Assembly (NCBI GenBank): GCA_021799715.1
Contig: JAJYZY010000010.1
Coordinates: 1-30,182, forward strand
DNA from: Planctomycetota bacterium
Lineage (GTDB): Bacteria; Planctomycetota; Phycisphaerae; WQYP01
Length of the DNA stretch: 30,182 bases
Reading direction: 5' to 3'
The notes below the pieces were generated by a model. That model was given only the letters and a program-made list of their open reading frames with translations, was not told the DNA's origin and did not search any database. The stretch's first letter is position 1. The number at the start of each line of letters is the position of its first letter. The translations under genes were made by a program, and so were the position numbers. Below, piece by piece: positions 1 through 8,200 of this stretch.

Positions 1-82
1 ATTCCACAATCGTCTTCTCGCCCGAATCCGCCTCCCGCAGAATCGATACCATCTTTTCTTCACTGAACCGCTTCTTCTTCAT
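1..82 (-). CDS. IS3-family transposase OrfA, N-terminal fragment (runs off the left edge)
   Basis: The minus strand from the ATG at 82 reads MKKKRFSEEKMVSILREADS and continues in frame to base 1. This is the typical beginning of OrfA of IS3-family elements (IS407-like group), the small helix-turn-helix protein that binds the element ends and precedes the DDE transposase OrfB. Only 27 codons lie in the window, so intactness cannot be judged. On the minus strand a TGACACCAGTGG begins at about 133 and could be the left terminal repeat, since IS3 ends often begin with TGA; this is a guess without the other end. The element would be transcribed away from rnpB. Confidence 0.75.
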   Translation of the reverse strand, partial: MKKKRFSEEKMVSILREADSGEKTIVE

Positions 83-430
83 ATAGCTTCCGATCCTTTC
101 TTTGCCGAAAGTCTATACGAGCCACTGGTGTCATTTTAGGGACGCAGGACAGTGGGATGCCGAATTTGAACGCGGGCGGCAGTTGTTTTTTCTTGCCGCG
201 GATAAGTAGATTTGGTCCCGTGCGTGATGAACTTCGTGTCTTCCTTCCCCACGCCAGGCGACCAGCCGCGAGTTTGCGCGGCTGCGACCGTGGCGGAATT
301 GCTTTCGCGCGGGGGCCATTATCGCGTTTGCGGCGGATTGCGTGTGGTGCCAATATGTGGTGGATATGCGGCGGTCTTATTGGTTTGACTGGGTGGGTTG
401 CGCGTTGGCTTGGTTTTTGATTATTTAGCC
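83..430. other. Intergenic stretch between the IS end and the rnpB promoter; no gene seen
   Basis: Short open frames exist on both strands but none has a ribosome binding site, a recognisable motif or believable composition. Bases up to about 133 probably belong to the insertion sequence leader. The remainder shows no hairpin with a U-run and no tRNA signature. Confidence 0.5.
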
Positions 431-462
431 GCCGATGGTAATTGATCGGCGTGTGTTATAAT
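431..462 (+). promoter_or_regulatory. rnpB promoter with extended -10 and an upstream palindrome
   Basis: A perfect TATAAT lies at 457-462, preceded by TGT (454-456), giving an extended -10 element. The first base of the RNase P P1 helix (468) is six nucleotides downstream, the expected start-site distance. No good -35 hexamer is visible, which fits extended -10 promoters. The -35 region is instead occupied by a 6-8-6 inverted repeat, GCCGAT (431-436) and ATCGGC (445-450); whether it binds a protein is unknown. Confidence 0.7.
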
Positions 463-467
463 GGATA

Positions 468-943
468 AATGAAATGGTCGGGTGGTCGCTCGGTGAAAGC
501 CGGGAGGAAAGTCCGAACACCGCAGGGCGCGGTGGTGGGTAACACCCACCCGTTTACACCGGCAACGGCGTGAATGCGGGAAAGTGCCACAGAAAATATA
601 CCGCCGAATTCCGATTTTGTCGGAATGGCAAGGGTGAAAAGGTGTGGTAAAAGCGCACCGCGGCCATGGTGACATGGCCGGCATGGCAAACCCCACCGGG
701 TGCAAGACCAAATAGGGAATCGAAGCGCTGGTCCGGCGCGCATTGATCTGCCGCAAAAGCCCCCGTCAAGGGGCGGCAAATCAAATAGCATCATGGCCGG
801 TGAAGTTCTTTTCGGAGAATCAACCCAAGTGGTGCGCGTAGGTTCCGGGTAGGTTGCTTGAGGCAGACGGTAACGGCTGTCCCAGATCAATGACCGCCAC
901 CCCGAAAACGGGGCACAGAATTCGGCTTATAGACCATTTCATT
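468..943 (+). ncRNA. rnpB: RNase P RNA, class A
   Basis: This is the catalytic RNA that removes 5' leaders from pre-tRNAs. The universally conserved blocks are present in order: GAGGAAAGTCC (504-514), a GGTAAAAGCGCACCG-type block (about 645-660), GGCAAACCCCACC and GCAAGACCAAATAG (685-715), GGGTAGGTTGCTTGAG (847-862) and ACAGAATTCGGCTTAT (915-930). The ends pair as helix P1: AATGAAATGGTC (468-479) with GACCATTTCATT (932-943). The RNA is about 476 nt, longer than the roughly 380 nt of E. coli. Most of the excess lies between 716 and 844, the region that in E. coli holds the P16-P17 arm; here it contains a strong extra hairpin (743-784). Open reading frames on the minus strand across it are shadows. 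Confidence 0.96.
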
Positions 944-951
944 GAAAATCA

Positions 952-987
952 GCCGCGATCCGCCCCCGGGATCGCGGCATTTTTTTT
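952..987 (+). terminator. Intrinsic terminator of rnpB
   Basis: GCCGCGATC (952-960) pairs perfectly with GATCGCGGC (970-978), with a nine-base loop, and is followed by a run of T at 980-987. It lies 8 nt after the P1 helix closes. Confidence 0.93.
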
Positions 988-1025
988 ACACCATGATCCG
1001 CCACGGCCTCCAAATTCCGGCCGGA

Positions 1026-1847
1026 TCAGGCATCTCCCTCCAGTTGTTCGGTATTGACCAATTCCGGGAGTTTGACCGACCGCGGTTCAATATCCACGCG
1101 GGCAATGGCAACGTAAGCGACAAATACAACAATAAACAGTGTCAATATGACGCTTACAATCGGCGTGCCGAAGCCCAGACCGCCCATGCTCCGCGGCTTG
1201 TCAAACCAGTCCGCGAATGAAGCTCCTAGCGGACGGGTCATGATGTAGGCGAACCAGAATGAAAATATATCATTTAAACCCAACAGCCAATAGCCCACAC
1301 CGGGAATAATAAACAGAATTGTAAAAACAAGACCGGAAACCAGATAACCAAGATGGAGGGTGGAAGCGGTCATATCGCCGGCGGCGGTTCCCAGGGCAAA
1401 TGTGGCCAGCACGGTGGCCCAATAAAAACATTCGCGGCGCACGGTGAAGATGCTGTGAATGGAGAGTGTTTTTTCGATCCGATGCCACAGAACCAGAACA
1501 ACCGCCAGGGCCAGTGCAAAAGCGGACGTTGATGCGTAATAGGGCACACCCAGCACCACATGGACAACATCCGCTACCATGGTTCCAAAAATACTTACCA
1601 TCACCACCAGCAGCCAGTAGACCCAGGCGATATATTTTTTTACCCAAAATTGCAGCGCCACCGCCATGGCAAATCCCAGCGCGCCGAGGATAACCGCCAG
1701 ATACGCGTTAATATGGAATACCAGAAAATCGGAAGTCGCCTCTCCCATCGCGGTGGTGAGAATTTTAATAATCCAGAAATAGACCGTAATCTCCGGCACT
1801 TTGGAAATGGCGCGTCCCGCCATTTTTCCGGGCAAATCGCTTTTCAT
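1026..1847 (-). CDS. DUF347 / COG4705-type membrane protein with four internal repeats
   Basis: This is a 273-residue polytopic membrane protein that matches the DUF347 repeat family (COG4705), whose function is not established. The N-terminal block with KVPEITVYFWIIKILTTAMG is typical of the family. Four tandem units can be seen, each with a G-x3-(A/S)-D-like core inside a hydrophobic segment: GEATSD, GTMVAD, GTAAGD and GASFAD. That implies two helices per unit and a pseudo-symmetric bundle with four buried acidic residues. I start it at the ATG at 1847, not at the upstream ATG at 1934, because AAGGAG lies just before it and the family homology begins right after it. The leader contains a 7-bp hairpin (1890-1896 with 1908-1914). 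It stands alone, 266 bp downstream of bioD on the same strand. Confidence 0.85.
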   Translation of the reverse strand: MKSDLPGKMAGRAISKVPEITVYFWIIKILTTAMGEATSDFLVFHINAYLAVILGALGFAMAVALQFWVKKYIAWVYWLLVVMVSIFGTMVADVVHVVLGVPYYASTSAFALALAVVLVLWHRIEKTLSIHSIFTVRRECFYWATVLATFALGTAAGDMTASTLHLGYLVSGLVFTILFIIPGVGYWLLGLNDIFSFWFAYIMTRPLGASFADWFDKPRSMGGLGFGTPIVSVILTLFIVVFVAYVAIARVDIEPRSVKLPELVNTEQLEGDA

Positions 1848-2113
1848 CTTGCTCCTTGAATCATCACAATGCCTGACAACAACGATGTCCATCGGGCTTG
1901 TTGAACACCCGATGAACTCAACAACCCGCAACATATAGAATCAGGGCGGAAAAAACAAATCAATTCGCGCGGAAAAAGCCATGGTACGGCACGGTGCGAT
2001 AATATCCAGCATGGAGAGCAACCGTGGCCGCACCGGAAATTATCACCGGCAACAATCCTGCATTTTGCTTTTGGCCAGAGGGCGGTGAACCTTTTCATGC
2101 GCCTGTGAACATT

Positions 2114-2965
2114 TTACTTATTCAGACCGCTTCCCGAGGAAATATTATCCCACCACTGTTGGGCGAAAGGCATAAGCGCGTCAACAAAGTTACCCGGTAC
2201 ATGCGTGGGAGATACCTGCGCATCTTCCGGCAGAACAGCCAACATGGGGGTTTGCACGAGTTGCGGAAGTTCATCAAGGCTGCTCTGAATGGATATGTCC
2301 CGTTCTATCGGCACGCGATTGGCCACCAGGCCGGCGAGGGAGAGTGTTCGCGCCCGGATGGATTCCACAGTCAGTGACGTGTGATTCAGCGTGCCAAGAT
2401 AGGCCGCGGTCACCACGACGGTCGGCAGCGCCAGGATTTGGGCCAGATCGGCGATGGTAAAACGTTGCCGATTTAAGGGAACCAGCCAGCCCCCCGCCCC
2501 TTCAACCAGCAGAAAATCGCAATTTTCCCGCCAGTATTGAAGGGCAAAAGCCAATCGATTCCAGTCCGGTTCGCGCCCTTCAATTTGCGCCGCAACATGC
2601 GGCGAAACCGGAGCGGCGAAGCGAATCGGGCTGATAACTGTCATGATTTCGTCCCGTGTGGAATCCAGACCAGCCATGGCCGCGGCAAGTGCGGCATCGG
2701 GAGATAGCAGGTCATCATTTTGCAGATTCTGATGATTGCCGCTGTTGGGGTTTTTGGGACAACCCGAGGCAATGGCTTTGCACACCCCCACTTTAATATT
2801 TAAGCGCCGGAAGGCCCCCGCCAGAGCCGCCGTGACCGTCGTTTTTCCGATGTCGGTATTGGTGCCGGTGATAAATAACCCCGGTTTCCCAAAAGCCGAA
2901 AGGATTTTCCAGGGCATCTCGGCCGGATCGATTTCCTGAAGCGGTTTGGAATGATCTGATTTCAT
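2114..2965 (-). CDS. bioD: Dethiobiotin synthetase
   Basis: It closes the ureido ring of dethiobiotin from 7,8-diaminopelargonic acid, CO2 and ATP, the penultimate step of biotin synthesis, in the cytoplasm. The protein has 283 residues. Visible features are the P-loop GTNTDIGKT (residues 34-42), a catalytic-lysine block KAIASG (K63; the usual form is KP(I/V)xTG, so the proline is replaced by alanine), PIRFAAPVSPHVAA (about 113-126) and EGAGGWLVPL (155-164). About 28 residues precede the first strand, more than usual for the family. Its ATG overlaps the bioA stop (ATGA, 2962-2965), so the two are translationally coupled and act on consecutive intermediates. bioB and bioF are not in the window. 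Confidence 0.95.
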   Translation of the reverse strand: MKSDHSKPLQEIDPAEMPWKILSAFGKPGLFITGTNTDIGKTTVTAALAGAFRRLNIKVGVCKAIASGCPKNPNSGNHQNLQNDDLLSPDAALAAAMAGLDSTRDEIMTVISPIRFAAPVSPHVAAQIEGREPDWNRLAFALQYWRENCDFLLVEGAGGWLVPLNRQRFTIADLAQILALPTVVVTAAYLGTLNHTSLTVESIRARTLSLAGLVANRVPIERDISIQSSLDELPQLVQTPMLAVLPEDAQVSPTHVPGNFVDALMPFAQQWWDNISSGSGLNK

Positions 2966-4383
2966 GATTTTTGCGATTCCTGTTTACGATCTATTATATG
3001 CTTAACGTTTTCAACACATTGTACGACAATGTCAGTCATGCGTTGAATGCTTTCCGGTTTACCGGCCAACGGCGGCATAAGCACCAGCGTATCGGCCAAC
3101 GGGCGCAAAAGCAGGCCATGTTCGCGCATGGCCGTGCACAATTCGCCGCCGATGCGCCAATGGTAATCAAATTTTGCCCCCGGTTGACGGGATGGCACAA
3201 TGTCCACCGCCGCCACCAGCCCCAGTTGTCTTATATCACCGACATACGGGCAATCCTGCAATGGTTCCAGCCCTTTGGCCATAAGGGCCGCAAGCTCACG
3301 GGCATGATTCAGCGTGTCGGCGGATTGCATTAAATCCAATGATGCCAGCGCCACAGCGCAGGCCAGGGGATGACCGGTAAATGTATGGCCATGGAAAAAT
3401 GTTTTTCCCTCGCGCGGATCGGCATAAAACGCCTGAAATATGTTTTCCGTGGTTAACGTTGCCCCCAGCGGCATATATCCCGCGGTCAAACCCTTGGAAA
3501 GGCACAGCAGATCCGGTGTTACTTGTTCGTGCTCACAGGCAAACATCTTGCCGGTACGGCCGAAACCTGTCATGACTTCATCGCAGATCAACAGCACGTT
3601 GTGCGTATCGGCAATGTGCCGAAGGCGTTGCAGCGTGCCCGGCGGGTGCATCAACATTCCACCAGCCCCCTGCACCAGCGGTTCAACAACAATGGCCGCA
3701 TATTGTCCTGGATGTTCGGCCAGCAACGCTTCAATATCCGCGTGCCAATGAAGATTTCCCGCGTGCGGCTCATGGGACCGCCCCGCCGCAACCGCCGCAT
3801 CGGGGCCGGAAAAAGGACTTAGTAATGGCGGCGCTACGCGGTCCACGGGAAAACAAAGCGGCTCGTAGACCTGGTGAAATGTGGGAATCCCACCGATGGA
3901 AACAGCCCCCAGCGTATCGCCATGGTACGCATCGCGCAGGGAGATAAAGCGGCTTTTTTCACGCTGTCCTAGATTCGCCCAATATTGGTAAGCCAGTTTG
4001 CAGGCAACTTCAACTGCCGTGCTGCCGTTATCCGAATAAAACACTCGCGATAATCCTGCCGGTGCCATCTGCACCAGTCGCCGGGCCAGCATGATGCTCG
4101 GCACGTTGCACAACCCCAGCAGCGTTGTGTGGGCAATTTTATCAAGTTGATCCCGCAGGGCTTGATCCAACTCCGGGACGTGGTGGCCATGCACATTGCA
4201 CCACAGGGAGGATACACCATCAATATAGCGCCGCCCCTGGGTATCAAAGAGAAATTCGTCCTGCCCCCGTTCAATGATCGGCGGATCGCTTTTTTCCATC
4301 CAGGCTTTCATAGGGGTAAATGGATGCCAGAGATATTGGCGGTCCCATTGCAGAAGTGTCTGTGTATCCGGTTGTTTCATCAT
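2962..4383 (-). CDS. bioA: Adenosylmethionine-8-amino-7-oxononanoate aminotransferase
   Basis: This PLP enzyme makes 7,8-diaminopelargonic acid from KAPA, with S-adenosylmethionine as amino donor. It belongs to class III aminotransferases. Features seen: the BioA N-terminal signature WHPFTPM (about 19-25), the phosphate-binding YSDNGSTAVE (116-125), YHGDT (153-157), the cofactor aspartate in CDEVMTGFGRTGK (267-279) and the Schiff-base lysine in LSKGLTAGYMPLG (K297). From the ATG at 4383 it has 473 residues, slightly long; a small insertion after LLSPFSG (about 186-212) accounts for part. A much longer open frame starts at 4533, but its extra 50 residues run antisense through pcm and do not resemble the family. 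There is no ribosome binding site; a TATAAT on this strand ends four bases before the first of two adjacent ATGs, so the mRNA may be leaderless from 4383 or 4380. Confidence 0.95.
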   Translation of the reverse strand: MMKQPDTQTLLQWDRQYLWHPFTPMKAWMEKSDPPIIERGQDEFLFDTQGRRYIDGVSSLWCNVHGHHVPELDQALRDQLDKIAHTTLLGLCNVPSIMLARRLVQMAPAGLSRVFYSDNGSTAVEVACKLAYQYWANLGQREKSRFISLRDAYHGDTLGAVSIGGIPTFHQVYEPLCFPVDRVAPPLLSPFSGPDAAVAAGRSHEPHAGNLHWHADIEALLAEHPGQYAAIVVEPLVQGAGGMLMHPPGTLQRLRHIADTHNVLLICDEVMTGFGRTGKMFACEHEQVTPDLLCLSKGLTAGYMPLGATLTTENIFQAFYADPREGKTFFHGHTFTGHPLACAVALASLDLMQSADTLNHARELAALMAKGLEPLQDCPYVGDIRQLGLVAAVDIVPSRQPGAKFDYHWRIGGELCTAMREHGLLLRPLADTLVLMPPLAGKPESIQRMTDIVVQCVENVKHIIDRKQESQKS

Positions 4384-4413
4384 ATTGATTATAATGGCTT
4401 TACGGAGTTCGTC
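4384..4413. promoter_or_regulatory. Overlapping divergent promoters for bioA (minus) and pcm (plus)
   Basis: Only 30 bp separate the two start codons. The 8-mer ATTATAAT at 4388-4395 contains TATAAT on both strands: 4390-4395 plus for pcm and 4393-4388 minus for bioA. On the plus strand this would start transcription near 4402, just before GGAG (4404-4407) and the ATG at 4414. On the minus strand it would start at or within the tandem ATGs of bioA. Neither side has an obvious consensus -35 box, and each -35 region would lie inside the other gene or its leader. Confidence 0.45.
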
Positions 4414-5133
4414 ATGGATAATATCTTCCCCACCGCCGCAACGGCGCGCCTGCCCGCCGTCGATGTCCTCAGGCCGACATGGGACGACACACCCGAATTT
4501 CGCCGGCAACGCCATGACATGGTGCGCCGGCAAATTTTGGCCAGAGGCATTCGTCAGCCCCGTCTGGTCCGCGCTTTATCCCGCCTGCCGCGGCATTTGT
4601 TTACCCGCCCGGAAGAACGCCATGCGGCCTATGGCGATCAGGCGCTGCCGGCAGATCATGGTCAAAGTCTCAGCCAGCCATTCATTGTGGCAGTAATGAC
4701 CGAACAACTGGAGTTGCGCCCGGAGCATCGTGTGCTGGAAATCGGCACGGGAACGGGATATCAAACCGCGCTACTGGCGATGTTGTGCGCCAAGGTATAT
4801 ACCGTTGAGTATGTGCCGCAATTATCGTTAACCGCGCAAAGCCGTTTACAGCGCATGGGCTTTACCAATATTTCCTTTTGCACCGGCGACGGATCCATGG
4901 GCTGGGAAGCACACAGCCCCTATGACGCAATTATGGTTACCGCGGGCGCGGCAATGGTACCGGGCCCGCTGGTAAAACAACTGGCCAACGCCGGCCGTAT
5001 GATCATTCCCATCGGCGACCGCAACATTCAGATGCTCAAACGCATTGAACGCAACGGCGATACCATCATGGAACGTGATATTCTGGACTGCCGTTTTGTT
5101 CCGCTGCTGGGGCAATGGGGATGGCGGCAATAG
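4414..5133 (+). CDS. pcm: Protein-L-isoaspartate O-methyltransferase
   Basis: It methylates L-isoaspartyl residues in damaged proteins using S-adenosylmethionine, starting their repair to normal aspartyl bonds. Family blocks seen: the RRQILARGIRQPRLVRAL helix with PRHLF, then AYGDQALPADHGQSLSQPFIVAVMTE, the SAM-binding motif LEIGTGTGYQTALLA, VYTVEYVPQL (motif II region), YDAIMVTAGA and GRMIIPIG. The protein has 239 residues from the ATG at 4414, which has GGAG seven bases upstream; an open frame extending back to 4129 is antisense to bioA and has no family similarity. The first 25 or so residues are an extension relative to the usual 210-220. It is transcribed divergently from bioA and converges on the oxidoreductase gene. 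Confidence 0.93.
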   Translation: MDNIFPTAATARLPAVDVLRPTWDDTPEFRRQRHDMVRRQILARGIRQPRLVRALSRLPRHLFTRPEERHAAYGDQALPADHGQSLSQPFIVAVMTEQLELRPEHRVLEIGTGTGYQTALLAMLCAKVYTVEYVPQLSLTAQSRLQRMGFTNISFCTGDGSMGWEAHSPYDAIMVTAGAAMVPGPLVKQLANAGRMIIPIGDRNIQMLKRIERNGDTIMERDILDCRFVPLLGQWGWRQ

Positions 5134-5157
5134 CCAATCAGCGAATTTCCCGGACGT

Positions 5158-5186
5158 GCCCGTGATTGTTGGGGTAATCAACGGGC
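5158..5186. other. Bulged hairpin between convergent genes
   Basis: GCCCGTGATT (5158-5167) can pair with AATC-A-ACGGGC (5176-5186), a 10-bp stem with one bulged A and an eight-base loop. It lies 25 bp after the pcm stop and 95 bp from the end of the convergent oxidoreductase gene. There is no adjacent U-run on either strand, so it is not a textbook intrinsic terminator, but it may act as a 3'-end stabiliser for one or both messages. Confidence 0.4.
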
Positions 5187-5280
5187 AACGGGGAGACAGT
5201 AAGCCACAACGGAAACAATCGTGGTTTGGGGACAGCAGCGCCAATTAAAGTCGAATTTTTGCGATGTTTTGGCCCGTTCA

Positions 5281-8200
5281 TTAATTACCGCGGAATGTTC
5301 CGATCACCTGATTAGTCAAACTGATGGACCGGGCGGGTGAACGGAAGCGGCTGTCGGTCTTGCCGGCGGAAATGGCGGCCTGAAGTTCTTTAACCCGGTT
5401 CTGAGCCGCTTCCATTTTTGGATAGCGAACTTCACGGAAGCCGGTAACACATTCCGGCGCCTTGAGAATATCCAGCCACAAATTGTAAAGCCAAGGCTCA
5501 TGCAGTTCGCACGTATCAACCAGGCGGGTGTACCATTCCCGAAAGGCTTTTTCACGGGCGTGCCAGGCCGGCATAAGCGTGCGCAGCCACCGGCAGTGGC
5601 GTAAAATGCGCATCTGCCAGTCATAACCTTTGTGATGGAAGCGCACTTTAAAGCCGGCGATGTCAAATTCCGGACGGTTCAAATGGACATATTTAATTTT
5701 GTCGCCGTTGGCCGGATTCACGTTGTATCGGCGGCGGTCGCGGCGATATTTTTCGGGACTCGTATACATCATTGCGACATAGACTTCATCTTTAATCATC
5801 ATCACTTTGGCCAGATTCCAGATAACAGCCCGTGTAACGGCGTAGTTGCGAGCCAGGTTATCCTGCTGGTAGGTTTTGACCACGCGCGCGGCATAGCCGC
5901 GGGCATAGGTCAATGCGCCCCATTGGATGGCATCAAAGAGGCGGATGACATAATCCCGCCGGGTGCAATCTTCCAACTGCGGCATCTGCTGAAGCGCATC
6001 GCGGCACATGCGGCGATATTCATCGGCATTGCGCTTCCCCCAGATGGAACTGACCATTAAAATATTCGCTTTGCGCTCGATGGCCTGTTCCACGGTTTCC
6101 ACTTCACGCGGCGCCGCCACGCCGAAGAGGTCGGGCCGCAGGACAATTTTCCGGCCGATATTAAACGCGCGATAATTGCGTTCAAATTCGCGCCGCACCG
6201 CATGGCGAATGGCCCAGGTGATGCTTTTGTAGGATACCGGGATAAATCCCAACTGATAGGCCACTCCCAGCATCATGATGTTGGCATACAGTTTGGAATC
6301 CAGCAGGCGCTCGCACAGATCACCGACATTGAAACTGAAGAACTGTCCCGGCTGGCATTGAAGTTTAATCATTTCCGTCAACTGTTCAGGAGCAAAATCC
6401 TCCCGCCCCAGCAGGGTCAGAATGGTTGGAGTTTTACCGGTATTGATAACCGCGCGGGTATATTTCGGCGAAGCCACGCGCAAATTATCCTTCGGGGAAA
6501 TCGCCCGGGCCGCTTCCAGAGCATCGACGCCAATAAGCAAATCGGCTTTGCCGTAAGGGGTAATGGCCGAGCCTTGCACGCTCTGGCGTGAAAAAAGCAG
6601 TTGGCTGAATACGCCGCCGTTGCGGATGGCCAGGCCCTTTTTATCCACAAACGCAATCTGATAGCCTTCCTTGTGGCCGGCGCGCACCAGAATTTCACCA
6701 GCCACGCCGATGCCCATGCCGCCGACACCCGCGAGATAACAGCGCCATTGTTCGCCCATTTTCATCATCGGAGGCTCGGGCATGCCGGTAAGGTCTACAA
6801 CTTCATCCGGCATGCGCGGCGGGCGTTTGCGGGTGACGATGACCTGCTCAAAACTCGGACAGGCATCAATTCGCGAACATGCGCCATCATTGACGCATGT
6901 TGTGAAATCCGTCTGGATTTTCGGGCCGTAATCCGTTTGTGACACCTTTAATGCGGGACACCCTGTCTGGTTGGTGCACTCCAGACAATATTCACAGACT
7001 TCATCGGTAATATTCATGTAGGCTTTGGACCGGATAAAGCCATGCTCCTGTTTCTCCTGTACTTCCGCGCGATGCTTGCGGCGATTGAACGTGATGCCGC
7101 ACTCTTTATCGGCGATGATGATCTTCACGCCATCCTGCAATATCACGCTTTCCAGCAGTTCCTTGTATTTGTCCCGCTCGGCGGGGTTCACGCGAAATAC
7201 GCGGGCCTGCGGCTCATCACGACCATCCTTGCCCTTAATCCGCAGGGTTCCGGCCGCGTCGGGAATCAGGGATCGGACAATGCGTTCAATATCATGGGCT
7301 AAAACCGTTGACCCGGTGATGTCTTCCTGCAGCGTCGGGTTGGGCTGATGCCCGGTCATGGCGGTGGTGCCATTCTCCAGAATAATATAGGTGATATCCT
7401 GGCCCTGATTAATGGAATTGGCGATCGACACCTGGCCGGAATGGAAAAAAGTGCCATCCCCCATGAATACGATTTGTTTGTTGGTGATAAATGGATCCAC
7501 CCCGCCACCCGTGGCCCCCCCCAGGCCCATGCCGCTGTAATTGTGCATCAGGGGCTTATTTGGCTCAAACATCATCATGGTATAGCAACCGGTATCGCCG
7601 TGCGCTACCAAGTCCATCGGCGGCTTGCCGTAACGCTGCTGCATGTACTGAGCGTTGAGAAAATTTCCGCGGATTTCCAGCAACGCGCTGGAAGAGTCGC
7701 GGTGCGGACAACCGGGACAATATGCCGGCGTTCGAACGGCCACATCAATTTTCGAACTGTTGGCCATGTTGATGGTTTCGAGTTCTTCCGTAAGCCGGCC
7801 ATTGGAAAGTTCATGGGGAATATTGGGTGTATCGCGTAAGAAGCTGATCAGTAATTCGATGAGAATGGATGGATGCAAACCGCGCGTGGAAGCGATGCCG
7901 GGACGGTTATTGGGGAAGGTTTTACCCCACACCTGCGTCCCCACCGCCGGATTATTCGGTTCAAGCTGCCGCAGTTGCGCCAGATGGTCGGTAACCTGTC
8001 GTTCAATAAAGCTGCGACGTTCTTCCACAACAATAATGCGTTCACACATTTCCGCCAATTGATTGACAAGCGTGGTGTCCACCGGGTAGCTGATGGCCAA
8101 TTTGAGCATGGGAAAATGTCCCAACAGGCCCATTTCCTGCAGGGCATGCACCAGCAGCATGTGTGAAGGCCCCGACGAAATAAACCCCACGGGCGCTTTT

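Noticed and set aside
456..890. Minus-strand open frames across 421-890
   Set aside because: They lie antisense to RNase P RNA, whose conserved blocks and pairing ends are unambiguous; the frames follow from its composition.
4384..4533. 50-residue N-terminal extension of bioA
   Set aside because: It would overlap the start of pcm in antisense and the family signature begins only after the ATGs at 4383/4380.
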